DNA from: Dongia_B sp035539075
GTDB taxonomy: Bacteria; Pseudomonadota; Alphaproteobacteria; Dongiales; Dongiaceae
Length of the DNA: 40,177 bases
NCBI GenBank assembly: GCA_035539075.1
Contig: DATLJB010000010.1
Location: forward strand, 1 to 40,177
Direction: 5' to 3'
In this document: piece after piece, positions 15,631-23,772 of the stretch
How positions within the stretch are numbered: the stretch's first letter is position 1
How the letters are laid out: every line of letters starts with the position of its first letter
Notes under the pieces: model-generated
What the model saw: only the letters and a program-made list of their open reading frames with translations
The model's database searches: none
What the model was told of the DNA's origin: nothing
Translations under genes and position numbers: made by a program

Positions 15631-16737
15631 CTAGCGCTTACGGCCCGGCTTGCCTTTGACGGCCGCCTTGCGGCTGCCGCCAGCGCCCGCTGCAGTTTTC
15701 CGCCCTGCCGGCCGTTTCGCCGCCGCCTTCCTTGAAGCCGTTTTCTTCACCACCGACTTCTTCACCACCGGTTTCTTCGCTCCCGGTTTCTTCGCTGCCG
15801 GTTTCCGTGCCGGCGCCTTCTTCCGGGGAGCCGGCTTTTTTCCGCTCTTCTTGGGTGCCGGTCCTGCCGCCCATTTCAAGACCAACACCGACCAGTCCTT
15901 GAGCCGCAGGCGGAAATCAAGTTCCAGTCCCAGCGCCTGATGGGCAGCCAGCACGTCCTTCTCCTGGGTCCGCAGCAGGCCGGACAACACGGCACGGCCG
16001 TTGCGCGCGAGGACACCCGCCAGGGACGGCGCGAGGTCGATCAGCGGATTGGCAAGAATATTGGCGCAAACCAGGTCGAAGGGTGCTGCATTGCGGATCG
16101 CCGCCGCGCGATAGCCGTCGGAATTGACGATCTTCGCCTCGCGCTTGAGCCCGTTGAGGGCGGCATTCTCGCGGGCGACGCGCACCGAATCCTTGTCGTT
16201 GTCACCACCGATGACGGGCACCTTGAAAAGCCGGGCCATGGCAAAGGCAAGAATGCCGGTACCGGTGCCGACGTCGAGCGGCCGCTTCGCCTTGAAGCCG
16301 GATTTGGCCAGGCGCGCCAATGCCAGCAGGCAGCCCCGCGTGGTCTCGTGCCGGCCGGTGCCGAAGGCCATGCCGGCATCGATCTCAAAAACAATCTTGC
16401 CCTGCGGCAGACGGCCCTGGTGATGTGAACCGTGAATAAAGAACGGGCCGGCGCTCAGGGCAGGCAAGCCACGCTGGCTCTCCGCCACCCAGTCTTTCTC
16501 CGGCACCGCCGCGATCTCGGGCTTGAAATCGCCGAGGCCCCAGAGCGCCGCGCGCACGGCCGCCGCATCCGGCTCGCTTTCACTGAAGACCTCGATCTTC
16601 CAGGCTTTGCCGTCGTCAATCTCGAAGCTGGATAGGGCCTCGCCGAAGGGCTCCAGCGCTAGTTCCAACTGCTGGCGATCCGGCTCCGCCGGCTTGTAGG
16701 GCAGCAGCAAGGTTATCGACCACAATCCCCCGGTCAT
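15631..16737 (-). CDS. prmA: Ribosomal protein L11 methyltransferase PrmA with a basic C-terminal tail
   Basis: PrmA methylates lysines and the N-terminus of ribosomal protein L11 using S-adenosylmethionine. The substrate-binding N-domain is followed by the motif AFGTGRHETTRGCL, SAM motif I LDVGTGTGILAFAMA at about residues 154-168, the acidic loop GGDNDKDS and the catalytic NILANPL motif. After VLVLKW the family normally stops. Here about 79 more residues follow, rich in Lys, Pro and Ala with repeats of the AKKPxxKKxVVKK kind, like histone H1. I prefer the ATG at 16737 (368 aa), which has AGGG nine bases upstream. The ATG at 16746 directly abuts that site. It follows the helicase gene after about 40 bases on the same strand and is likely in its operon. 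Tail function is unknown. Confidence 0.92.
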   Translation of the reverse strand: MTGGLWSITLLLPYKPAEPDRQQLELALEPFGEALSSFEIDDGKAWKIEVFSESEPDAAAVRAALWGLGDFKPEIAAVPEKDWVAESQRGLPALSAGPFFIHGSHHQGRLPQGKIVFEIDAGMAFGTGRHETTRGCLLALARLAKSGFKAKRPLDVGTGTGILAFAMARLFKVPVIGGDNDKDSVRVARENAALNGLKREAKIVNSDGYRAAAIRNAAPFDLVCANILANPLIDLAPSLAGVLARNGRAVLSGLLRTQEKDVLAAHQALGLELDFRLRLKDWSVLVLKWAAGPAPKKSGKKPAPRKKAPARKPAAKKPGAKKPVVKKSVVKKTASRKAAAKRPAGRKTAAGAGGSRKAAVKGKPGRKR

Positions 16738-16777
16738 CTCAATCATCCCTGTTCAAATGGTTTTACCGTCGTATCTG

Positions 16778-19084
16778 CTAGGCCTGGTCGGCGCGGACCA
16801 CGAACCCGGCCATGACCTTCTTCAGGCCTGCCTTATCGAAGTTGATCTCGAGCTTGTCGCCATCGGCAGTGATCACCCGGCCATAGCCGAATTTCTGATG
16901 GAAGACGCGGTCGCCTGATTGATGGGTGAGCCCTTTCTTCACCAGCATGACAGCATCCGGTTCCACGTCGATGACACTGTCGCGCCGACGCGCACCACCC
17001 GACCAGGTCGAGCCGCCGTTGCGCAGCCCGGAATTGCGGCTATTGGCATAGCCGCCGCTGCCACCCCAATTGCCGCCACCCCAGCCGCTCTGCCAGTCGA
17101 CATCGCTCACCGAGCGCACCTGCTGCAGCAGGTTTCCATCGCGCCGATCGAGATTGGCCTTTGGCAGTTCGGCCAGGAAGCGCGAGGGCAAGGCGCTCTG
17201 CCACTGGTTATGAATGCGCCGGTTGGCTGCATAAGAGATGATCGCCTGCTTGCGCGCCCGCGTGATGCCGACATAAGCGAGGCGGCGCTCCTCCTCCAGG
17301 CCCTTCATGCCGTTCTCATCCAGCGCCCGCTGGTGCGGGAACAACCCCTCTTCCCAGCCGGGCAGGAAAACAACGTCGAATTCCAGCCCCTTGGCGCCAT
17401 GCAGGGTCATCAGGGTCACCATATCGCCCGGCGCGCCACCGCTGTTCTCCATCACCAAGGCGACGTGCTCCAGGAAGCTGCCGAGGCTGTCGAACTCCTC
17501 CATCGCATGGACGAGTTCCTTCAGGTTTTCCAGCCGGCCGGGCGCCTCGATCGATTTGTCGAGACGCCACATATCGGTATAGCCGGATTCGTCGAGCACC
17601 TGCTGGCAAAGCTCGCCCTGCGGCACGGTTTCCGCCAACTGCCGCCAGCGCTGGAAGTTCTGCACCAGCGTGGTGAGCGCACGCCGCGCCGCCGGCTTCA
17701 ATTCATCGGTTTCGACGATCCGGCGTGCGGCTTCCGGCAGTGAGACCGAGAGGCGGCGCGCGAGATCGTTCAACTGCTTCAATGTGCTTTCGCCGATGCC
17801 CCGACGCGGCACATTGACGATGCGCTCGAATGCCAGGGCATCGTCCGGCTGGTTGATCAGCCGCAGATAGGCCAGCGCGTCGCGGATTTCCTGCCGCTCA
17901 TAGAAACGCGGCCCGCCGATGACGCGGTAGGGAATGCCGAGCGTGATGAAGCGCTCTTCGAATTCGCGGGTCTGGAATCCGGCGCGTACCAGGATGGCGA
18001 TATCGCCGAGGCCGACCTGGTGCCGCTGCAGATTCTCGATCTCCTCGCCGATCTGCCGCGCTTCCTCCGCACCGTCCCAAGCGGCGGTGATGATGACTTT
18101 CTCGCCCTCGCTCTTGTCGGTCCACAGGGTCTTGCCGTGGCGATCGGCATTATGGGCGATCAGACCCGAAGCGGCTGCCAGGATGTGCGGCGTCGAGCGG
18201 TAATTCTGCTCCAGGCGGATGACCTTGGCCCCGGGGAAATCCTTTTCGAATTTCAGGATGTTCTCGACCTCGGCCCCACGCCACCCATAGATCGATTGAT
18301 CATCGTCGCCGACGACGCAGATATTGCGATGGGTTTGTGCGAGCAGGCGCAGCCACAGATACTGCGCCACATTGCTGTCCTGATATTCATCGACCAGCAT
18401 GTAGCGGAAGCGCTGCTGATAACCGGCGAGGATCTCCGGCTGGCTGGTGAAGATGGTGATATTGTGCAGCAGCAGGTCGCCGAAGTCGCAGGCATTCAAG
18501 GTGGCGAGGCGTTGCTGATAGCTGCGATAAAGCTCCAGCAACCGGCCGCTGCCGAGTTCCGCCTGTTCGGCACGGCTGACCTTGTCCGGCGTCAGGCCGC
18601 GATCCTTCCAGCGCTCGATGACGCCCAGAATCATGCGGGCAGGCCATTTCTGGCTGTCGATGTTCTCCGCCTGCATCAATTGCTTGACGAGGCGGATCTG
18701 GTCATCGGTATCGAGGATGGTGAAATTAGGCGTCAACCCGACCAGCTCGGCATGGGCGCGCAGAATACGGGCCCCTAGAGCGTGAAAAGTGCCGAGCCAC
18801 CAGCCTTCGACCGGCCGGCCGATCAAGCGGCCAATCCGCTCCTTCATCTCCGCCGCGGCCTTGTTGGTGAAGGTAACTGCCAGGATCTCACCCGGGCGGG
18901 CTCGGCCGGTCGCCAGCAGATGGACCAGCCGGGTGGTCAGGACCCGCGTCTTGCCCGTGCCGGCCCCGGCCAGCACCAGGACGGGGCCGTCCAGGGCTTG
19001 GACGGCCTCGATCTGGCGATCATTGAGGCCCTGCATGTAAGGTGGCGTTACGGCGGGCTGTGAATCGGAAAACAGTTCGTTCAT
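16778..19084 (-). CDS. uvrD: UvrD/PcrA-type ATP-dependent DNA helicase
   Basis: This superfamily 1A 3'-5' helicase of 768 aa acts in nucleotide excision and mismatch repair or in clearing recombinase filaments. LNDRQIEAV (Q motif) is at about residues 20-28 and Walker A AGAGTGKT at 39-46. Motif Ia follows as TFTNKAAAEMKERI, motif II as DEYQDSN, motif III as GDDDQSIYGWRGA and motif IV as EQNYRST. Further motifs are MTLHGAKGLEFDVVFLPG and YVGITRARK. The C-terminal Tudor-like segment DRVFHQKFGYGRVI is typical of UvrD/PcrA. I placed the start at ATG 19084, directly before NDRQ-type sequence. The open frame runs on to 19858, but that part has no helicase character and overlaps the cupin gene. It lies between the cupin gene and prmA. 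Confidence 0.95.
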   Translation of the reverse strand: MNELFSDSQPAVTPPYMQGLNDRQIEAVQALDGPVLVLAGAGTGKTRVLTTRLVHLLATGRARPGEILAVTFTNKAAAEMKERIGRLIGRPVEGWWLGTFHALGARILRAHAELVGLTPNFTILDTDDQIRLVKQLMQAENIDSQKWPARMILGVIERWKDRGLTPDKVSRAEQAELGSGRLLELYRSYQQRLATLNACDFGDLLLHNITIFTSQPEILAGYQQRFRYMLVDEYQDSNVAQYLWLRLLAQTHRNICVVGDDDQSIYGWRGAEVENILKFEKDFPGAKVIRLEQNYRSTPHILAAASGLIAHNADRHGKTLWTDKSEGEKVIITAAWDGAEEARQIGEEIENLQRHQVGLGDIAILVRAGFQTREFEERFITLGIPYRVIGGPRFYERQEIRDALAYLRLINQPDDALAFERIVNVPRRGIGESTLKQLNDLARRLSVSLPEAARRIVETDELKPAARRALTTLVQNFQRWRQLAETVPQGELCQQVLDESGYTDMWRLDKSIEAPGRLENLKELVHAMEEFDSLGSFLEHVALVMENSGGAPGDMVTLMTLHGAKGLEFDVVFLPGWEEGLFPHQRALDENGMKGLEEERRLAYVGITRARKQAIISYAANRRIHNQWQSALPSRFLAELPKANLDRRDGNLLQQVRSVSDVDWQSGWGGGNWGGSGGYANSRNSGLRNGGSTWSGGARRRDSVIDVEPDAVMLVKKGLTHQSGDRVFHQKFGYGRVITADGDKLEINFDKAGLKKVMAGFVVRADQA

Positions 19085-19170
19085 GGACGGACTTATAGCA
19101 CTGCGCCTGAGCGATGGCACCAGTCGGGTCGCCGGCGATTTGCAAACTTCGACAGCCGGTTCACGCCGTT

Positions 19171-19833
19171 TCACCGTCCCCGGAGGGATGACCGCGGGGT
19201 ATCCGAATCGAGCCGTGCTTCTGTCTTGAGATCGCCGCGCCAAAGATAGAGCGCCGCTAGAGGCTGCTCGAGCGCACGGGTTGCATGCGGGACTTCGGGC
19301 GGGTGATGGATGACCGTACCGGGAGCGCGCTCGACCCACTGCCGGCCCGCGACCTCGGCTTCGCCGCGTTGCCAGGCGCCGGGCGTCAGGGGAACATAGA
19401 TTTCTTCGGCCGGATGCCGGTGCGGCGGGTAGCAGGTCGCCGGGCCGAGGATGAGAATGCCGCAGCGGATCGGCGCCTGGACCAATCCGTATTCGCCGCA
19501 GATCTCGGCATAGCCGTAATTGTCGAGAAAGGCGGGCTCCGGTGGATTGTGGCGGTAGTTGGGATTCTGCCGCCAGCGGAAATCCGGACTGATCCGGCGG
19601 AGCAGCGCGGCGAGCGCGGCAAGCCGGGTCCCTGCCGTCTCCATGCCGCGCAGGCAGGCCGGCCAGAAACGCAAGACCGGCAGGCTGGCTTCGCCGGATG
19701 CAGTCTGAAGATGGAAAGGCAAGACAGGAAAAGCGGCGAGGAACGGCCGGGACGCGGAAATATTGGTCGAAAGCAATGCGGCGACCTCGCCGAATACGTG
19801 CTGCAGGTCCGTCTCCAGCATGTGTTGCCTCAT
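19171..19833 (-). CDS. DMSP lyase-like cupin (DddQ/DddL type)
   Basis: The 220-aa protein resembles dimethylsulfoniopropionate lyases, metal-dependent cupins that cleave DMSP to dimethyl sulfide and acrylate. Residues 130-146 read GPATCYPPHRHPAEEIY. The spacing Y135-x2-H138-x-H140-x3-E144-x-Y146 is the same as that of the catalytic and metal-binding residues I recall for DddQ. A later His (H176/H177 or H183) in VIHHPPEVPHATR could be the remaining ligand. The C-terminal YLWRGDL fits too. The N-terminal half is helical. The start at ATG 19833 is favoured by GGAAG seven bases upstream. It precedes the helicase gene by 86 bases on the same strand. Other cupins, such as sugar isomerases, are possible, and activity on DMSP is not proven. 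Confidence 0.7.
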   Translation of the reverse strand: MRQHMLETDLQHVFGEVAALLSTNISASRPFLAAFPVLPFHLQTASGEASLPVLRFWPACLRGMETAGTRLAALAALLRRISPDFRWRQNPNYRHNPPEPAFLDNYGYAEICGEYGLVQAPIRCGILILGPATCYPPHRHPAEEIYVPLTPGAWQRGEAEVAGRQWVERAPGTVIHHPPEVPHATRALEQPLAALYLWRGDLKTEARLDSDTPRSSLRGR

Positions 19834-19904
19834 TGACAGCTTCCGTATCGCCAGCCACCTTCTGCGCTTTCTATACAGATGTTCAACGGGTGCCAGCAAG
19901 AATC

Positions 19905-21047
19905 ATGAGCAAACGCATCGACCGTATCGACCTGCCCAGCATGAGCCCCGGCACCGAGCGCTACCTGAAGGTCCACCGCTACGGTGAGGCCGGGGCGCGG
20001 CCCAAGGCCTATATCCATGCTTCGCTGCATGCCGACGAGACGCCGGGCATGATCGCCGCCCATCATCTCTTGCGCCAGCTGGACGCGGCTGACCGGCGGG
20101 GCGAAATCAAGGGCGAAATCATCGTGGTTCCCGTCGCCAATCCGATCGGGCTCGGCCAAGTCGTCAACCGCACCCATGTAGGGCGCTATGAACTGCGGGG
20201 CGGCGGCAACTTCAACCGCCATTGGCCGGATCTCTTCGCCGGCCTGGTCGAGGCGACGGCCGGGAAGCTCGGCGCGGATCCCGCGAGCAACGTCGCCGTG
20301 GTGCGCAAGGCGATCGGCGCAGCTCTGGACAAGATGAATGCCGACAGCGAATTTCCGGCCCTGCGGCTGGCCTTGGCGAAACTGGCTTACGATGCGGATA
20401 TCGTTCTCGACCTGCATTGCGATGACGACGCCGAAGTGCATCTCTATCTCGTTCCCGAAAGCTGGCCCGATGGCCGCGATCTGGCCGCCTTCCTCGGCGC
20501 TGAAGCCGTATTGCTGGCCGGCGATTCGGGCGGCGCCTCTTTCGACGAAACCTTCTCGGCGCCCTGGGTAAAATTGCAGGCGGCGGTCGGTCCCGGCATC
20601 CCCGTTCCGCCGGCCTGCCTGTCCGGCACGGTTGAGTTCCGCGGCCAGCATGATGTCTTCGACGAAATCGGAACCGCCGACGCCACCGCGCTTTTTTCGT
20701 TCCTTCAGCATCGCGGCCTCATCGGCGGAACGGCTCCCCAGGTTCCCACGCCACGCTGCGAGGCGACCATGCTGGATGCCTGCGATGTCGTGCGCACCCC
20801 GGTCCCGGGGGTGCTCGCCTACAAAGTAGCCCTCGGCCAGCAGGTGCGGGCCGGTGACGTCATCGCCGAAGTTATCGACCCGCTGGCCGACGACCAGTCG
20901 CTGGCTCGCACGCAACTGCGCTGTCAGACCGATGGAAGAGTGCTGTCCCGCAAATTGATGAAGCTGATCGCCACGGGGGAATCCGTCTGCAAGGTCGTTG
21001 GCACCAAGAAACTCGCTTATCGCCAGGGCTTGCTGCTGACCGATTGA
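19905..21047 (+). CDS. Succinylglutamate desuccinylase/aspartoacylase family deacylase
   Basis: This 380-aa zinc-dependent hydrolase of the M14-like aspartoacylase family cleaves N-acyl groups from amino acid derivatives. The zinc ligands are in HADE (H42 and E45) and in LDLHCD (H171). GNFNRHWPD carries the substrate-binding Asn-Arg pair, and GTVEFRGQ should supply the catalytic Glu. The last 90 residues form a small barrel-like domain (VRTPVPGVLAYKVALGQQV) as in AstE/AspA. The start at ATG 19905 is placed by homology to family N-termini; the upstream open frame overlaps the divergent cupin gene and is not coding. Members include DoeB of ectoine breakdown, but I cannot fix the substrate. It is divergent from the cupin gene, with 71 bases between them. 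Confidence 0.85.
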   Translation: MSKRIDRIDLPSMSPGTERYLKVHRYGEAGARPKAYIHASLHADETPGMIAAHHLLRQLDAADRRGEIKGEIIVVPVANPIGLGQVVNRTHVGRYELRGGGNFNRHWPDLFAGLVEATAGKLGADPASNVAVVRKAIGAALDKMNADSEFPALRLALAKLAYDADIVLDLHCDDDAEVHLYLVPESWPDGRDLAAFLGAEAVLLAGDSGGASFDETFSAPWVKLQAAVGPGIPVPPACLSGTVEFRGQHDVFDEIGTADATALFSFLQHRGLIGGTAPQVPTPRCEATMLDACDVVRTPVPGVLAYKVALGQQVRAGDVIAEVIDPLADDQSLARTQLRCQTDGRVLSRKLMKLIATGESVCKVVGTKKLAYRQGLLLTD

Positions 21048-21074
21048 GAGCGCAGCGACGCTGAAGGAAGCGGT

Positions 21075-21617
21075 TCAGGTGCTGCGCCGCTTATTCGTGA
21101 GCGAAATGTTGCGGCCGAGTTCAGGCGGCTGCGGCAAGGCTGCATGGGCCGCCATGACTTGATCGAGCCTTGCGCGCGCCGCCGGCGGAATCTCGGTCAC
21201 GCGACGTTGCGTCATATCGATGAACAGGATCATCCATTCGCAGGTGGCGGCGAGATAGCCCTTTTCAGCGTGATACATGGCCTGGAACCAGCGGAAGCGC
21301 TTGTTGTCCAGCCCCACCAGTTGCGTGGTGATGCGCAGCCGGTCGCCCTCGAACACCTCGCCCTGGAAGGTGATGTGCATTTCGGCGGCAAAAGTCGAGG
21401 TCTTGGCGGAGGTCATCATCTCGGTGCCCAGCGCCAGGACGCCATAGACCTCATCGAAAGCCAGATCAAAGGCGTGCAGGTAAAAGGCCACATTCATATG
21501 GCCGTTGCTGTCGATCCAGGCCGGCAGGACCTGCAGCCGCTCGCTGACGAAAGGTGCTGCTATTGCAGCAGAAGGGAAGCCGGCGGTGCCGGCACCCGTG
21601 TCACTGTCCTGGGGCAT
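21075..21617 (-). CDS. 4HBT-family acyl-CoA thioesterase
   Basis: This 180-aa hot-dog thioesterase hydrolyses an acyl-CoA. The active-site segment is AWIDSNGHMNVAFYLHAFD, with D36 and H40 in the D-x2-G-H-M-N pattern of the 4-hydroxybenzoyl-CoA thioesterase family. The long hot-dog helix follows. The sequence FQGEVFEGDRLRITTQLVGLDNKRFRWF resembles betainyl-CoA thioesterases of carnitine breakdown, which is a tentative reading. I chose the ATG at 21617 because AGGA lies about seven bases upstream; a TTG at 21653 would add 12 residues with no ribosome site. The gene is convergent with the deacylase gene and upstream of nothing on its strand. Confidence 0.82.
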   Translation of the reverse strand: MPQDSDTGAGTAGFPSAAIAAPFVSERLQVLPAWIDSNGHMNVAFYLHAFDLAFDEVYGVLALGTEMMTSAKTSTFAAEMHITFQGEVFEGDRLRITTQLVGLDNKRFRWFQAMYHAEKGYLAATCEWMILFIDMTQRRVTEIPPAARARLDQVMAAHAALPQPPELGRNISLTNKRRST

Positions 21618-21976
21618 ATGCGATCCTGGTTGATGCGTCGGCGGGTTGTTCAACTGGCTGGAACATGGCGGCGGTGCAATTGCCGGTCAAGGCGGTTGGC
21701 GGAAAGATGGATCGATTCGGCGGAGCCGCTAGGATTACGAGCCGCTCGTTGATTGCCGCCGGATCGTCGGCAAGCCTGTCGGATCGACGGTCCGTTCTCG
21801 TCCCGTACCGCTTTTTATTATACAATTGTCGCCAAGAATTGACTTCGCTTACGCAAGAAGCCTAGGGTTCGGGTAAGGCTGCCGTCAAAATTGGCTGAAC
21901 CCTGACTGGACATAACGGCTCGGGGACAAACACAGGGATAGGCGCGGCAACCTAAAGACACATTGGGAGACTATAC
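21618..21976. other. Gene-free region upstream of the dipeptide importer operon
   Basis: This stretch of about 360 bases separates the divergent thioesterase and dppA-like genes and must hold their promoters. It is AT-rich around 21821-21840. A TTGACT at 21839-21844 with a weak TAGGGT 18 bases on is the best promoter-like pair I can find. GGGAGA at 21965-21970 is the ribosome site for the binding protein. I see no clear dyad, terminator or small gene. Confidence 0.5.
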
Positions 21977-23596
21977 ATGAAACGTCAGCTACTGGGGGTG
22001 GCGGCGACCGCCGCCTTGGCGCTCGGCTTTGCGGCCATGGCGCAGATAGATGCCGCGCAAGCAGCCAGTTCGAAAACCCTGGTTTACTGCTCCGAAGGCA
22101 GCCCCGAAGGCTTCAATCCGCAGTTCTTCGATAACGGCACCACCATCGACACGACCCACCAGATCTTCAATCGGCTGGTTCAGTTCAAGCCGGGCTCGGT
22201 CGATATCAGCCCGGCTCTCGCCGAGAAGTGGGAGCTCTCCGACGACGGCACGGAATACACCTTCCATCTGCGTCACGACGTGAAGTGGCAGACGACGAAG
22301 AACTTCAAGCCGACCCACGGCATGACTGCCGATGACGTGGTGTTCAGCTTCGAACGCCAGTGGAAGAAGGACAATCCCTTCCACGCGATCGGCGGTGGTA
22401 CCTATGCCTATTGGGAAAACCTCGGCATGGGCGATCTCATCACCGATGTGCAGAAGGTCGATGACTACACCCTCAAGATCAAGCTGAAGAATCGCCAGGT
22501 GGCGTTCCTGCAGATGATCGCGATGGACTGGGCGGCGATCGAATCCAAAGAATATGCCGACAACATGATGAAGGCGGGCACGCCGGACAAGATCGACCAG
22601 GAGCCGGTCGGCACGGGCCCCTTCATCCTGATCGATTACAAGAAGGACGCGCAGATCCGCTATAAGGCCAACCCGGATTATTTCGGCGGCAAGCAGAAGA
22701 TCGAGAACCTGGTCTTCGCCATCACCAAGGATGCGACCGTCCGCAAGGCCAAGCTGGAAGCCGGCGAATGCGATGTCGCCTATGCGCCGAACCCGGTCGA
22801 TCTGCCGGCGATCAAGGCCAATCCGAAGCTGGAAGTGCTGTCGGGTGCGGGCATGAATGTCGGTTATCTTGCTTTCAATACGACCAAGAAGCCGTTTGAC
22901 GACAAGCGTGTCCGCCAGGCCCTCAGCATGGCCATCGACCGCGAAGCGATCCTGAAGAACGTCTTCCATGACAACGGTCAGCTGGCTTCAACCCCGTTGC
23001 CGGCATCGCTCTGGGCGCATGACAAGGGCGTCCAGGCTTATGAGTACAATCCGGAAAAGGCGAAGGCCCTCTTGAAGGAAGCCGGCGTGACCGACCTGCA
23101 GACTGACCTCTGGTATCAGCCGGTGACCCGTCCCTATAACCCGGACGGCAAGAAGATGGGCGAATTGATGCAGGCTGACCTTGCGAAGATCGGCGTGAAG
23201 GTCAATCTCGTCACCTTCGAATGGGGCGAATACCGCAAGCGCGCCGGTCAAGGCGAACACACGATGATGCAGATGGGCTGGATCGCCGATTATCCGGATC
23301 CGGACGACTTCCTGCTGCCGCTCCTGACCTGCACCGCTAAGGCTGGCAATTCCAACTTCGCCCAATGGTGCAACAAGGACTTCGATGATCTGATCGCCAA
23401 AGCCGAGCAGACCACCGATCAGAAGGAACGCAACGCGTATTACGCCAAGGCCCAGCAGCTCTTCCATGAGGAAGCGCCGTGGATGACCACCGCCTATGCG
23501 AATTTCAACGTTGCGTTGAAGAAATCGGTGACCGGCTACAAGCTGGACCCGTTCCTGGCTCTACAAAGCTTTGACGGCGTCGGCAAAAGCGAATAA
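21977..23596 (+). CDS. dppA: Dipeptide ABC transporter substrate-binding protein
   Basis: This periplasmic binding protein (SBP family 5) delivers di- or oligopeptides to the DppBC permease. A Sec signal peptide covers residues 1-29, with cleavage after AQA. The family 5 signature is seen in EGSPEGFNPQFFDNGTT near the mature N-terminus, in LAEKWELSDDGTEYTFHLR, and in VRQALSMAIDREAI in the second lobe. GWIADYPDPDDFLLPLL is the DppA-type pocket segment. The length of 539 aa is normal. GGGAGA lies six bases before the ATG. A strong hairpin follows the gene, before the permease genes, so it should be the most abundant product. Haem or other peptides-like ligands are possible for this family. Confidence 0.92.
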   Translation: MKRQLLGVAATAALALGFAAMAQIDAAQAASSKTLVYCSEGSPEGFNPQFFDNGTTIDTTHQIFNRLVQFKPGSVDISPALAEKWELSDDGTEYTFHLRHDVKWQTTKNFKPTHGMTADDVVFSFERQWKKDNPFHAIGGGTYAYWENLGMGDLITDVQKVDDYTLKIKLKNRQVAFLQMIAMDWAAIESKEYADNMMKAGTPDKIDQEPVGTGPFILIDYKKDAQIRYKANPDYFGGKQKIENLVFAITKDATVRKAKLEAGECDVAYAPNPVDLPAIKANPKLEVLSGAGMNVGYLAFNTTKKPFDDKRVRQALSMAIDREAILKNVFHDNGQLASTPLPASLWAHDKGVQAYEYNPEKAKALLKEAGVTDLQTDLWYQPVTRPYNPDGKKMGELMQADLAKIGVKVNLVTFEWGEYRKRAGQGEHTMMQMGWIADYPDPDDFLLPLLTCTAKAGNSNFAQWCNKDFDDLIAKAEQTTDQKERNAYYAKAQQLFHEEAPWMTTAYANFNVALKKSVTGYKLDPFLALQSFDGVGKSE

Positions 23597-23618
23597 GGAA
23601 GCCGCCAAATCTGAATAA

Positions 23619-23642
23619 AGCGGGGGGAGAAATCCCCCCGCT
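23619..23642 (+). terminator. Intrinsic (attenuating) terminator after the binding protein gene
   Basis: A 10-bp perfect stem, AGCGGGGGGA (23619-23628) with TCCCCCCGCT (23633-23642), is closed by a GAAA loop. The sequence GCTTTTATTGG follows, with a short U-run. It lies 22 bases after the dppA-type stop and before the permease genes, so partial termination would set the ratio of binding protein to transporter. Confidence 0.85.
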
Positions 23643-23772
23643 GCTTTTATTGGTATTGCCCTAGGCGTGCATCCTTTAGGCGGTGCATCGCAATGAGGCA
23701 GGCTAAATTGCGATCGTTTGCGTGAAGGCGATTTCGCTTACGCCGACGATCCTCCGGAAAGTTACCTGATCG

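Noticed and set aside
19085..19858. N-terminal extension of the helicase frame by about 258 codons
   Set aside because: It has no helicase-like sequence, is full of Arg/Ser/Pro typical of an out-of-frame GC-rich strand, and overlaps the cupin gene on the same strand, which has a proper ribosome site and conserved residues.
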